The position numbers and the translations under genes were made by a program. A stretch of 64,000 bases of DNA from Cyrtodaria siliqua (taxonomy: Eukaryota > Mollusca > Bivalvia > Adapedonta > Hiatellidae), in assembly GCA_037043455.1 (NCBI GenBank), contig JAWPHD010011016.1:1-64000 (forward strand), given 5' to 3'. Under the pieces are notes generated by a model. The model made no database searches and was not told where the DNA came from. It saw only the letters and a list, made by a program, of their open reading frames with translations. Below, piece after piece: positions 1 to 13,800 of this stretch. Each line of letters begins with the position of its first letter. The stretch's first letter is position 1.

Positions 1-105
1 ACACGCAAACCTGAATGTGGGACGCAGACGCTGACGCCGACGCCGACGCCGACCCCGGGGTGATTACATAAGCTCTCTTATTCTTCGAATAGTCGAGCTA
101 AAAAC
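1..105 (+). repeat. 3' end of a pearl-like repeat element
   Basis: The stretch opens with a GACGCC-rich microsatellite and closes with a hairpin and an A-run. An outer stem AGCTC (71-75) pairs with GAGCT (95-99), and an inner stem TATTC (79-83) pairs with GAATA (87-91) around a TTC loop. AAAAAC (100-105) follows. The same architecture ends several other elements in the window. The rest of the element lies upstream of the window. Confidence 0.55.
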
Positions 106-1636
106 TAGAGGACTCGGAGAAATTTGGTTTTCAAACAAAAGAAACGAAGACAATCTTCCATGCTGAACATTTATTATCCACATTATATACATCCTGAATT
201 GACAAGACCTGACAAAGCAATGAACATTATACTAATGTCAAGCCCTGGAATGAGGATGCTGCACCATAGCAGTAACAGATCTCGTACGATTCTTTATATA
301 TAAAAGAAGCCATATATAATTCTCATATAAAACTTTTCATGATACAATCATTTTTATGAGAATAAATTATAGAAGTTTCTGTTTAAACACACACATTTTC
401 ATGAAAAATATTTGTCAACTTTATATGATTTTTATACGATTTAAATATAAAAGGTTTTATATAAGAACCATGTACTACTCCTTTTATGTATCGTATAATG
501 CGTATAAAGTGAGAATCATATAACAATCGTGATTTTTATGTGTTGATAGTGTAATTCTGGATTGTCCAAAAGAGGCAGTTTTCTGAAGGAGTTTTAAGGA
601 ATGATTTTAAATAATTCAACTGACTTGGGTTTACGTCACTGTGACACAATAAAAGTTATATGAATTTCTGAATCCAAGCCTCTGTGAAACAGTTTAAATT
701 GGAGCTTCAGGTCCTATCAAAACTGTTATATCAGTTATGTATTTTATTTTTGCCATATTTTCAAAACTTCTAGCTTTTTTATAAAACAAACGTCAGAAAG
801 GTGTGAACAACAGTTTTTGCCGCAAAACAATCGTATCGATCGAAAGATTCTCAGTCATTTCTGATTAAAGGATTATTATTTAAGGATATTAGCTGAGTGT
901 TCCTGCTGATTAGTCTCGCCATATTCCAGACAGTAATTGACCTTGACTTTCTTAGTGAAAACGAACATTCAATTTCCTTTTTCTGGCAAAATTACCGAAA
1001 AATAGTCAACAGATGATCGTTTAACTAGATAAAATCTACACAATCTTGTGAGAAATAAATGTTTAAAACCAAACTGATTTTCCCCGACAACTGTACCATA
1101 AAACATGCATTTACGATGTGATTTTCAGCTGAATATTTACTTTTGCTTTCATCACGGTACTTTATTAGGCTCAAATTCGGATAGCGCTATTTTCGGATAC
1201 GGTTTTATATTCATTCTATTCAATGGCCGTTATATTAAGCGACCATTTCTAGACACTCCCTTGAGTGGTTGCTTAGTACAAGTTTGACTGTAAATATACA
1301 GCGAAAACACGAGACTTAATAGGAAGTGTATTAAGTATATGAAAAATTCATTGATAGAATTTCTTCATTACAAAACAAAGAGCTTTCAATTAAATGTATA
1401 GAAATTTACAAAAGTGTTTCATCTATGAACTTATAACATAAGAATAACCTTTGTATATTTGGAAAAAATATCAACCATTTGATTCCGCAGATATTGAAAC
1501 GTTGGTAAAAATCCAACCAGACTATACGTAACTAACTCGAGAAAAACATTTCTACTTTAAATCTGCATCCAGAATTCAGTTAGTTTTTGTATACACAACA
1601 GGATCATGATCTGCTCTAGATTTTGCCTTGCTGATT
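106..1636. other. Flank downstream of UTP6, no gene seen
   Basis: AT-rich DNA beyond the 3' end of UTP6. The open frames here are short and have no recognisable domain or splice structure. I see no tRNA, tandem array or paired terminal repeat in it. Confidence 0.5.
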
Positions 1637-1665
1637 GTTGGAGCGAATTTTGAAGTTAAAGTTCA

Positions 1666-1671
1666 TTTATT
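1666..1671 (-). promoter_or_regulatory. Poly(A) signal of UTP6
   Basis: AATAAA on the minus strand, about 65 nt after the UTP6 stop codon. It is the first canonical signal downstream of the stop and implies a short 3' UTR of roughly 85-100 nt. Confidence 0.6.
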
Positions 1672-1736
1672 TCCACCATTCCTAAAAGAGGAATTTCAAT
1701 TTCTGCGGATAATCCTTGAATAAGTCCGACATATCA

Positions 1737-1888
1737 TCAACTGGTCTGCATCAGTGTGTGCTTGCGGAGGAACTCTTGATTTGAACTCCCGGTGAGGCAC
1801 TTGACGGCGCGGAAGTGTATCTTGCCGATGGTTTCCGGTTTGCCCTTGGGATGTGTTGTCTCCATCTTGATGAAGTCCAGCCACAAGT
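1737..1888 (-). CDS. UTP6: UTP6 terminal coding exon
   Basis: 152 nt: two bases completing an Asp codon, 49 codons and TGA. The acceptor is a strong T-run plus CAG, at 1890-1889. It encodes the last HAT-like helix pair, starting LWLDFIKMETTHPKGKPE, and the C-terminus RKHTLMQTS. Spacing of LW..(Y/F)IK, HP.G.PE, the (F/Y).RA(V/M)K segment and the KH....QT end matches UTP6 orthologues. A second in-frame TGA follows the stop directly. Confidence 0.92.
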
Positions 1889-4800
1889 CTGAAAAAAAAA
1901 ATGTGAAGGAATATAAAATCACTGAATTCAGATTCACATCTGTATGTAAAACTAGCAAATGTGTCCGAGCGGACAAGGGTATCATTAAGTTTCACGGCAG
2001 TTTGTTGCTATAGGGTTAATTTTGAATTTTGCGACAGTAAATCAGTCGTTTACTGGTTGCAAAACTTGTTTAATGGTGACGCGTTAGCATTTCATTTAGA
2101 CAGTTTGACTCACAAACGCTTCAAAATAAAACTAAATGACGTCATGTTGAGAGTTTAACGTCACATGACTGAATTTGCGACGGATTATGCACTATTTAAT
2201 AGTTGCACATTTCTGAATGTCAGCCTATGGATTGCAGGATTTTTGCCAAGAGCGTTAGAATAGGTAGTAATGTCGATGCAGTTGACTTTACAGAGATGAT
2301 GTACATGCTATGAAACCTCCACAATTGACAATTCAGATAGATCATTTACTGCAAGACTCGACATTGGAGCCACATTAGCCAATTAATCCATAGATATTAA
2401 ATGATACACTTAAATTTTGTTTTTCTTAAAATATGTCTTTTCCAACATTCCCTAGAAAATCTAACATTAAACACCAAAAAATCGCTTAATTACACACAGA
2501 CACAATTTGTATTTTCACATTTTTTAAAATTTATTTTGAACTTATAAAACTACAAAATACTGTGTAACTCTGTAGCTTTTTTTTGTTTCTTTTTATTGAA
2601 GATCTCTTTTTTTTTTTTTTTGCAAAAATATTCCAGTAGGATAGCATCTGACAACTGATATAACACAATCCGGTCTTGTCAAATCTCTGGGGTAAATAAT
2701 AGTCAAAATATTCCGCCATCTGTTATCTCAAGTTTGTCACTTAAAGGCAAATATTCATTTATTATGCTCGAAAATAGAATATTTCTGGGTTAGCATGAAC
2801 ACCAACCTGGGTTAGATTCTCCATGTTCCCTGACGGCATCCTCGTAGGCCCTGCGTATAAACTTCACCTTGGTCTTGGTCTGTGCCATCTCCATGCTGAT
2901 GTAACTCTTGTAGAACTCCACGGACACAGGCCGATACTGAGACACTCTGAATATGGACAAATCAACGGTAATACATAGTTAACTAGAGGTGGTTTTCGGG
3001 GGAAAAACATATGTCCTCTACGCCTGTCGAGTTGTAAGTGCAAATAAGGGATACTACATAGGATCCACGCAGAAGAAACAAGAGCTTTATTCTATTCACG
3101 AATTTTTGTTTGGTGTTTTACATCATTTTTAGCACATGTTAGGCCATATACGACGGACGATTGTTTTGTTTGTTTGTTGTAGAGATAGACCACCCCATTT
3201 TTCCTGGATAGAAACAGTACAGTATACCTCCCACCATCCATAAGAATCAACACTTACCATGAGAAGTACAAAAGTCCTGGCACCAGCATTATAAACTGGC
3301 CTAGATACACCTTACATTAAAAATTTCATCTTCAAAAAGTAGAAAAGAGATAGCAATGCAAAGATTTACTAAAATGCCAGTCAAATAGGATAGCATCTGA
3401 AGTACACAATTGTTTTTGACAATTCTAACGGGCGCCGTCATTTCTTGGCAATGACATTATTTGTTCTAACATTATGTGATGTCAAAGTATTTCAGATGGT
3501 AAATCAAGGCTTTACATTCTGATTGTGGTAGAATTTGATTTAATGTTACCTGCTGTATATTTTGCGTGCATGTTGTATTCCGTGTGTTATGTTACCGGCT
3601 CTATATTTTGCATGCATGTTGTATTCCGTGTTATGTTACCTGCTGTATATTTTGGTGCTGTATATTTTTACCTGCTGTATAGTTTGGTGCATGTTGCATT
3701 CCGTGCATTATGTTACCTGTTGTTTATTTTGTGTGCATTTGCATTCTGCATGTTATGTTACCTTCTGTTTTGCATGCATGTTGAATTCCGCGTGTTATGT
3801 TACCTGCTGTAAATTTTGCGTGCATGTTGTATTCCGTGACGTAGATACTCTAGTTCCAGATACACTTCCTTGGCTGGACCACTCACGTCTGGGCAACCAA
3901 TCATGGAACTCTGAAGATGAGAAATAAATTGCAACCATGCTGATCAAAATATGAAGGTACCTTATACAACTAGAGGGGTGTTCCTCTGCACACTTTTGTC
4001 GCCTGCCTTGTGCTCATCAGTCAAGTCAAATAGTACCATTTGTGCGGCACCCAGTCAGTCTAATAAATACAGGCAATTAAAGTAGTCCCATATCAGTCCA
4101 GTAGTACTATACCAGTCTAGTGGTACTATACCAGTCAGGTAGTACCATACCAGTCTAGTGGTACTATACCAGTCAAGTGGTACTATACCAGTATAGTGGT
4201 ACTATACCAGTCTAGTGGTACTATACCAGTCTAGTAGTACTATACCTGTCTAGTGGTACTATACCCGTCTAGTGGTACTATACCAGTATAGTGGTACTAT
4301 ACTAGTCTAGTGGTACCATACCAGTCTAGTGGTACTATACCAGTCTAGTGGTACCATACCAGTCTAGTAGTACCATACCAGTCTAGTGGTACTGTACCAG
4401 TCTAGTGGTACTATACCAGTCAAGTAGTACCAGTTAAGAACAAGGCAAATACATGGAATGAGAAATGAAATGTGGTTTCACGTAAAAGGTTATATTGGGC
4501 CAGCAACCTCAGAGGGAGATAAGATTATGGATGAAGTTTGCCATCTAAGGTGCAAGATCTTATCCATTGAGCTGTGAGAAATTGTGATCGTTCTCTGACT
4601 GGAATGTCATGGAGGGTTATTCAGAATACCGTATTTGTAACATAACAAACCTCGAGGAGTCTGACTGTGTTGTCTGCTGCTCCAACACTGAGGGAGTAAT
4701 CCAGGACTTGCTGTATGAGTGGCCATGTCTCCTGTAATATACAAACTAACATTCAATATGGCAGAAGACATTGAGGCCAGCAGTCTGAATGTGATGTCTG

Positions 4801-7800
4801 CCGCTCCAACTCCAGGACTTGCTGTATGAGTGGCCATGTCTCCTGTAATATACAAACTAACATTCAATATGGCAGAAGACATTGAGGCCAGCAGTCTGAC
4901 TGTGTTGTCTGCTGCTCCAACACTGAGGGAGTAATCCAGGACTTGCTGTATGAGTGGCCATGTCTCCTGTAATATACAAACTAACATTCAATATGACAGA
5001 CAACATTGAGGCCAGCAGTCTGAATGTGTTGTCTGCTGCTGCAACACTGAGGAAGTAATCCAGGACCTGCTGTATGAGTGGCCATGTCTCCTGTAATATT
5101 TAAACTAACATTCAATATGGCAGACGAAATTGAGGCCAGCAGTCTGATGAAATTATAACAATTCAATGAAAAAAACTAGAAATGTGTCACTGGGTCAATG
5201 ATGCCCCCACTGAAAACAACCAGTATAAAATGTACAATAATACAAGGTCGATTTGAGGTCGAACCAATATGCACATCTTGACATCACAGGTAAGCATTCT
5301 ATGGAGGAACTGACGATGGCTAACGCTGTATGCCCCCTCACCATTCGGTGTTGGGGCATAAACAAGAGGCCCAAGAGGGCCTGTGGATGCTCTACTGGCT
5401 AAAACAGCTCTTATATGTTAAAGATCAGATAAAAAAATGAAGTACTACAGATTTAACAAAGGAAAATACAATATAGCATTTTTCAACAAATCAAGGGCAA
5501 TAACTCTGTCGTTACTAACAAGATCTAGGTGTTTTTTCGAAATTGTCCAAGATTTTATTGATATACTGCGCTTTGCACAACTAGACATCATACTGAGGCT
5601 TCCTGCCAAATTTCGTAGAAATCCAACAAGCCGTTTAGGAGTAGCGCTGACAAGAAATTTAAAGTAAAAATGTCAAAGGGCCATAAATGTGTCAAAAATC
5701 AGTGAACTGGAACAAAAGCGTGACATACATAACTAGACATCTTACCGATGCTTCCTGCCAAGTTTCGGTGTTTAGGAGGACTAGCGCCGACAAGAAATTT
5801 AAAGTAAATCAAGGGGCTGTAACTCAAAAATCAAAAATAAACGAACCGGAAAAAACGCAATAGGTACAACTAGAAATCATAGCTTCCTGTTAAGTTTCGT
5901 CAAATCCAACACAGTGTTAACAAAAAAAACAACGAAAAAAGTAATTAAAAAGAAAACGAAAAAAAAAAAAACGATACTAAAAAATACAAATACTCAACAA
6001 AACAAGAGGTCAATGACCTTGAAGCTCTACTGATTGATTTTGATTTCAGGAAGTAGTCGCTACAGACTTGTTTTTTGAAAAATTATTTTTAGCCGTAGCG
6101 GCCATCTTGAATTTCCGGCCGACCTGAAATTTTGCTAGGATCAATTAGACATCAAGAGCAACATTCCTGTGAAGTTTCATGAAAATCTGCCAAGTAGTTT
6201 CAAAGGATTAGTCGCTACAAGTTTTTACTATATAACTCTATGTAAACAAAGATGGCTGCTGGCAGCCATGTTTAACGTTGAATCAAAACAATTTTTGACA
6301 AGGACCAACATCATGTCATGCTGATCATTTTACAAAAAGTCCAATATCAATATCACTTATAGTTTTCAAGTAGTAGTCGCTACAAACTTGTATTTTGAAA
6401 ATCTATTTTTAGCCATGGCAGCCATCTTGAATTTCCGGGCGACCTGAAATTTTGCTAGGATCAATACAACATCAAGAGCAACATTCCTGTGAAGTTTCAT
6501 GAAAATCCGTCAAGTAGTTTCAGAGGAGTAGTCGCTACAAGTTTTCATTATATAACTCTATGTAAACAAAGATGGCCACTGGCAGCCATGTTTAACGTCG
6601 AATCAAAATAATGTTTGACTCTTATAACCATCATGTCATGCTGATCATTTTACAAAAAGTCCCATATCAATATCACTTATAGTTTTCAAGACGTAGTCGC
6701 TACAAACTTCTTTTTAAAAAATCTATTTTTAGCCATGGCAGCCATCTTGAATTTCCGGCCAACCTGAAATTTTGCTAGGATCAATTAGACATTAAGAGCA
6801 ATATTCCTGTAAAGTTTCATGAAAATCTGTCAAGTAGTTTCAAAGGAGTAGTCGCTACAAGTTTTTACTATATAACTGTATGTAAACAAAGATGGCCTCT
6901 GGCAGCCATGTTTAACGTTGAATCAAAACGATTTTTGACAAGGACCAACATCATGTCATGCTGATCATTTTAGAAAAAGTCCCATATCAATATCACTTAT
7001 AGTTTTCAAGAAGTAGTCGCTACAAACTTGTATTTTGAAAATTTATTTTTAGCCGTGGCGGCCATTTTGAATTTCCGGCCGACCTGAAATTTTGCTAGGA
7101 TCAATTAGACATCAAGAGCAACATTCCTGTGAAGTTTAATGAAAATCCGTCAAGTAGTTTCAGAGGAGTAGTTGCTACAAGTTTTCATTATATAACTCTA
7201 TGTAAACAAAGATGGCCACTGGCAGCCATGTTTAACGTCGAATCAAAACGATTTTCGACAAGGACCAACATCATGTCATGCTGATCATTTTAGAAAAAGT
7301 CCCATATCAATATCCCTTATAGTTTTCATGAAGAAGTCTTTACAAACTTGTTTTTTAAAAACCTATTTTTAGATCTGGCGGCCATCTTGGATTTCACATC
7401 AACATGAATTTTTGCTAGGATCAACTAGACTTCATGGGCAACATTTCTGTAAAGTTTCATGAATATCCATCCAGTAGTTTCAGAGGAGAAGTCGCTACAA
7501 AAAAAAGTTTACGGACACGGACGACGGACGCCGCACCACGGCATAAGCTCTGCTGATCTCTGATCGCTAAAAAAATCAATCAAAAACATTTTCTGGTCAA
7601 GTTTGGTAAAGATCGGACGAAAAATGAAGGCCCTATTGTCTTAACGAGGGAAAATATAGCATTTTTAACTAAATCAAGGACCATAACTCCTCTGGTTTTC
7701 AAACTTGTCCGAGCTTATTGATATTAACAATCTGTTAAAGTTTGGTGAAGATCAGATGAAAAACAAGGCCCTATCGTCTTAACGAGATAAAAGTTAACAG

Positions 7801-10800
7801 ACGACGGACAGACGACGGACAACACACCATCACATAAAACAGGCTAGACATGAAACTCTTAGAGAGGTTACAAAACAAACACCAGGAATGTGTCCATGGG
7901 ACATGGATGCCCCTACTTTCGCTTCAGATATTAATAAGGAAATTGCCTGTCGGCCAACATTAATTTCGTAAATTTTTACTGTTCAAAGGGGCATAACTCT
8001 GAAATAACTGAGGCGATGGGGCTAGTCTAGACATTGTGCTCATATACAACTTGACCAAGTTCGGTGAATAATGAATAAAAATTACCCAAGTTAAAGTCCG
8101 GACAACATTTTCGGCACAGGGACAGAAGCACGTGCGGACGGACATGCGTAACACTTTATGCCTTCCACCATTCTTCGAATGGCTAGGGCATAAAAAAGAA
8201 AACATAAATAGTTCCAGGATATTTTAACCATTATAACAACTGCATGATAAGACCAAATATTTTCTATATCAGCGATACTCGTGCCAGCTCCTGAGATTCA
8301 CTGAGTCTCGCAGGACATAAATGTTATTGATTTAATCTGATATCTTCAATACAAATACCGCAATAGAAGCAATTTAAAATGAATTATAATACATTAGACA
8401 TATTTACTTATTACATTGAAACATCATCAATATTGCATGAGATCTTTCATTGTATTGTCATTTTGCATGTGACCTAACCCTTCAAGGTTTTATCTGGTGA
8501 AATATTTACTTAATTATCTCCCTTGAGATACATATTACATATGTTTGACATTACATAATTACCTCCTCTGAGAATCATCAATTACTTAATGTTTCTCTCA
8601 TCACTGAAATATTAATGATTATACAAAAGAAAAGTATTTATCTATACTTCAGTTATGCATATTTCTGTCAGATAATGTGCAAAGAAATACCATGGGGTAT
8701 TAAGAAGAATGCTCTGTACTCCGGGATACACAGGAACACACTGTAATCTGGGATACAGTGGAATCCCATCCAATAAAGAATCACACTCTATACTCTGGTA
8801 TACAACAGGATCTCTCCCAATAAAAGGAACACACTCTGTACCCTGAGGTACAACAGGATCTCTCCCAATAAAAGGATCACTCTCTGTACCCTGGAATACA
8901 ACAGGATCTCTCCCAATAAAAGGAACACACTCTGTACCCTGCGATACAACATAATCTCTCCCAATAAAAGGAACATACTCTGTACCCTGGGATACAACAG
9001 GATCTCTCCCAATAGAAGGAACACACTCTGTACCCAGGGATACAACAGGATCTCTTCCAATAAAAGGATCACTCTCTGTACCCTGGGATACAACAGGATC
9101 TCTCCCAATAAAAGGATCACTCTCTGTACCCTGGAATACAACAGGATCTCTCCCAATAAAAGGATCACTCTCTGTAATCTGGGATACAACAGGATCTCTC
9201 CCAATAAAAGGATCACTCTCTGTACCCTGGAATACAACAGGATCTCTCCCAATAAAAGGTACACACTCTGTACCCTGGAATACAACAGGATCTCTCCCAA
9301 TAAAAGGAACACACTCTGTACCCTGGAATACAACAGGATCTCTCCCAATAAAAGGATCACTCTCTGTACCCTGGAATACAACAGGATCTCTCCCAATAAA
9401 TGGTACACACTCTGTACCCTGGAATACAACAGGATCTCTCCCAATAAAAGGAACACACTCTGTACCCTGGATACAACAGGATCTCTCCCAATAAAGGGAA
9501 CATACTCTGTACCCTGGGATACAATGGGATAACTCCCATTAAAAGGAATACACTCTATACACTGGTATAAAACAGGATCTCTCCCAATAAAAGGAACACA
9601 CTCTGTACCCTGCGATACAACAGGATCTCTCCCAATAAAGGGATCACATTATGTACCCTGGGATACAACAGGACCCTGGGATACAACAGGACCCTGGATA
9701 AAACAGGATCTCTCCCAATAAAAGAAACACACTTTGTACCCTGGGATACTAAGGATCTCTCCCAATTAAAGGAACACACTCTGTACCCTGGGATACAACA
9801 GGATCTCTCCCAATAAAAGGAACAAACTCTGTACCCTGGGATAAAACAGGATATCTCCCAATAAAAGGAACACACTCTGTACCCTGGGATACAACAGGAT
9901 CTCTCCCAATAAAAGGAACAAATGTTGTACCCTGGGATACAACAGGATCACTCCAAATAAAAGGAACACACTCTGTACCCTGCAATACAACAGGATCTCT
10001 CCCAATAAAAGGAACACACGTTGTACCCTGGGATACAACAGGATCTCATCCAATAAAAGGAACACACATTGTACCCTGGGATACAACAGGATCTCTCCCA
10101 ATAAAAGGAACACACTCTGTACCCTGCGATAGAACAGAATATCTCCCAATAAAAGGAACACACATTGTACCCTGGGATACAACAGGATCTCTCCCAATAA
10201 AAGGAACACACATTGTACCCTGGGATACAACAGGATATCTCCCAATAAAAGGAACACACTCTGTACCCTGGGATACAACAGGATCTCTCCCAATAAAAGG
10301 AACAAATGTTGTACCATGGGATACAACAGGATCACTCCAAATAAAAGGAACACACTCTGTACCCTGCGATACAACAGGATCTCTCCCAATAAAAGGAACA
10401 CACGTTGTACCCTGGGATACAACAGGATCTCATCCAATAAAAGGAACACACATTGTACCCTGGGATACAACAGGATCTCTCCCAATAAAAGGAACACACT
10501 CTGTACCCTGCGATAGAACAGAATATCTCCCAATAAAAGGAACACACATTGTACCCTGGGATACAACAGGATCTCTCCCAATAAAAGGAACACACATTGT
10601 ACCCTGGGATACAACAGGATCTCTCCCAATAAAAGGAACACACTCTGTACCCTGGGATACAACAGGATCTCTCCCAATAAAAGGAAAACACTCTGTACCC
10701 TGCGATACAACAGCATCTCTCCCAATAAAAGGAACACACGTTGTACCCTGGGATACAACAGGATCACTCCAAATAAAAGGAACACACTCTGTACCCTGCG

Positions 10801-13800
10801 ATACAACAGATCTCTACAATGAAAGGAACACACTCTGTACCCTAGGATACAACAGATCTCTACAATGAAAGGAACACTCTGTATACTTCAGGAAACAACG
10901 GGGATCTCTGCATCAAAAAGGAACAATCTGTACTTAATGATACAGTGGGATTTCTCACAACACAGGGAACATGCCTTTATACCCTAGGAAACAACAGGAT
11001 CTCTGCAGCCCTAGGAAACAACAGGATCTCTGCAGCAAAATGAACACTCTCTGTACTGTACGATACAATGGAATTTGTTGCAACATGGGGAGCATGCTCT
11101 GTATTCTGAGTATTCTGAGATACAATGACATTTTTTTGAAAAAAGAAATAAAAAGAACACGCTTTATACTCTGTACTTTATATCTCTGTAGTTATTGATA
11201 CAATGAGATTTCTCACAACATAGGGAACATGCGTTATACCCTAGAAAACAACAGAATCTGTGCAACAAAAGAAACACATCTGAACTCCAAACACTATTGC
11301 ATTTATGAGAAATAAAAGGGTGATAAAAAAAATTGTATGCCATACAGGTATAAACATGGATATCTCCAAGCTAAAGACAATTAAAATGGTGTATATTCCA
11401 GCTCTAATGAAGTGGTCATGTTTTATTGCTATTGATTTTGCAAAGAATGTCACAATCAGGGGCGTACCTGGAGCATTTTGAAATGTATGCCAGATATGAG
11501 TAGCGTAGCTGCGAACTGAGCAGCGAGGCTGCGAGTGGGGGGTAGGTGTGGGAGGGGGTGTCCCCCTCCTGCCGATGGGGGTTTGTGGGGCCACCACAGA
11601 GAAATTTTTGAAAATTAGGAGGCAAATGATGCGTTCTCAAACTATATTTCAGCGTTAATATGGCATTTTGTTTGACACTAGCCCATACCCCGCTCAGCCT
11701 TCAGTTTTTAGTGCATATTTGGAGCTTTTGGAACTTTTCTTTTTTCACTTTTGCTGACGAATTGTACGCATTGGCATACGTGCGTATGCCTGGATACGTG
11801 CCTGACAATGTGTTTTTATAGGCAAGCAATACTCTGTATTGGGAACTCATGTCTGATTGCCTTTGATTACCTTTTTTATGACAGTTTATATATTACAGTG
11901 GCATTTTAATGGCTCTCTTGACAATACTAACAATTCTCGTTTTCGTTCTTTTATCAGTTTTTGATAAGATTAAATTTTATTGATTTTTTAAAACATGATT
12001 TTTTGTCTGAATAAGTTCACTTGGCTCTATTTTACTTTATTTCTTTTTAAACTTAAGAAATTACAAAGCAGCAGCAAATATGGCACATTTGTTTGTTGAA
12101 CTTTATATTTTTGGTAACCAGATTAAAATTAACATTGCAGCAAAGTTAACCAACTTGAACACAAATGTTAATTCAAATTACGTTCAACAGGTGACTACAA
12201 CAATACTGTAATATATTACCATAATTATGTTAGTGGCCCCATATGAAGAATCTGTCAAAAAATGAATAAATAAAAGATTTAATAAACTGCTGAATAACTG
12301 TATCATAATTATATATGTCAGCTTTACAAAATAAGCTGACCAAGAAGCAAAGAATCTTGAAATCATCCAAGTTTCACAAAAACTAAATTTAAAATTTCTT
12401 GATTTCTTGCAAAGGACATAAAGAAGCTTATACCGATATGTGATGCCCAAATACTCTAGAATGTCTGTATTTTTCTTTATTTATCTTTTTTAACCAGCAT
12501 GCTAAAGTACAATGACTGCACATAATTTTGGGATATTCTCACCCTTTCCGCCCTCCTCTCTACCCCACACCCACTCCCACCTCATCAACCTTCATGCATA
12601 AAATATTACAACAGTCTTACTCTTGACTACTCTTGCCCAGTTTGAATGCCAATGTCAACATGTGTAACATACACGTTTAGAAGCTCTCTCTATATATATG
12701 AAATTTACACTTACCAACTCATTTTACGCATTTTCTACCACGGGAATTTTAAGAACCCTTAATAAACCTATACTTTTAATTGACACATATACATTATTAT
12801 ATGACCTGAACACCTGGATAGAGTTTTGAAAAACAGTTTTGACAAACAGTTTTGTAGTGTAATTTTGCCGTAATTTGGCTGGTTAGCTTCTTTAAATTTC
12901 CCTATTTCTGAGACAAATCTCCCTATTTCAGAGACCGACCTCACTATTTCTGAGACCTATTTCAGAGACTGATCTCACTATTTCAGAGACCGATCTCACT
13001 ATTTCTGAGACCAATCTCCCTATTTCAGAGACCTATCTCCCTATTTCAGAGACCGATCTCACTATTTCAGAGACAGATCTCACTATTTCTGAGACCTATC
13101 TCCCTATTTCAGAGACCGATCTCACTATTTCAGAGACCGATCTCACTATTTCTGAGACCAATCTCCCTATTTCTGAAACCAATAACCTTATTAATGAGAC
13201 CAATCACCCTATTTCTGAGCCCCATCTCCCAATTAATGAGACCAATCTCCATTTTTCTAAGCCCAATCTACCTATTTCTAAGACAGTCAACCTATTTCAG
13301 AGACCAATCTCCCTGTTTCTGAGACCAATCTTCCTATTACCAAGAATAATCTCCCTATTACTGAGACCAATCTCCGTATTAATGAGACAGATCTCCCTAT
13401 TTCTGAGACCAACCTTCCTATTTCTGAGAGAAATCTCCATATTAATGAGACCAATCTCCCTATTACTGAGACCAATATCCCTATTACTGAGAACAATCTC
13501 CCTATTTCTGAAACCAATCTCCTATCACTGAGACCAATGTCCATCTTTCTGAGTCCAATCTCCCTATCACTGAGACCAATCTCCCTATTACTGACACCAA
13601 TCTCCCTATTACTAAGACCAATCTCCCTATTACTAAGACCAATCTCCCTATTACTGACACCAATCTCCCTATTTCTGAGACCAATCTCCCTATTACTGAG
13701 ACTGATCTCCCTATTTCTGAGACCAATCTCCCTATTACTGAGACCAATCTCCATATCACTGAGACCAATCTCCCTATCACTGAGACCAATCTCCATATTA

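Noticed and set aside
8288..8318. Minus-strand RLSESQELAR with a donor-like end, as the missing UTP6 exon
   Set aside because: No acceptor in the right phase, a stop just upstream, and no W-containing match to the expected segment.
8788..10833. Long minus-strand frames with a 16-residue leucine-rich period
   Set aside because: They follow the 48-bp DNA repeat, occur in more than one frame, and have no start context or homology.
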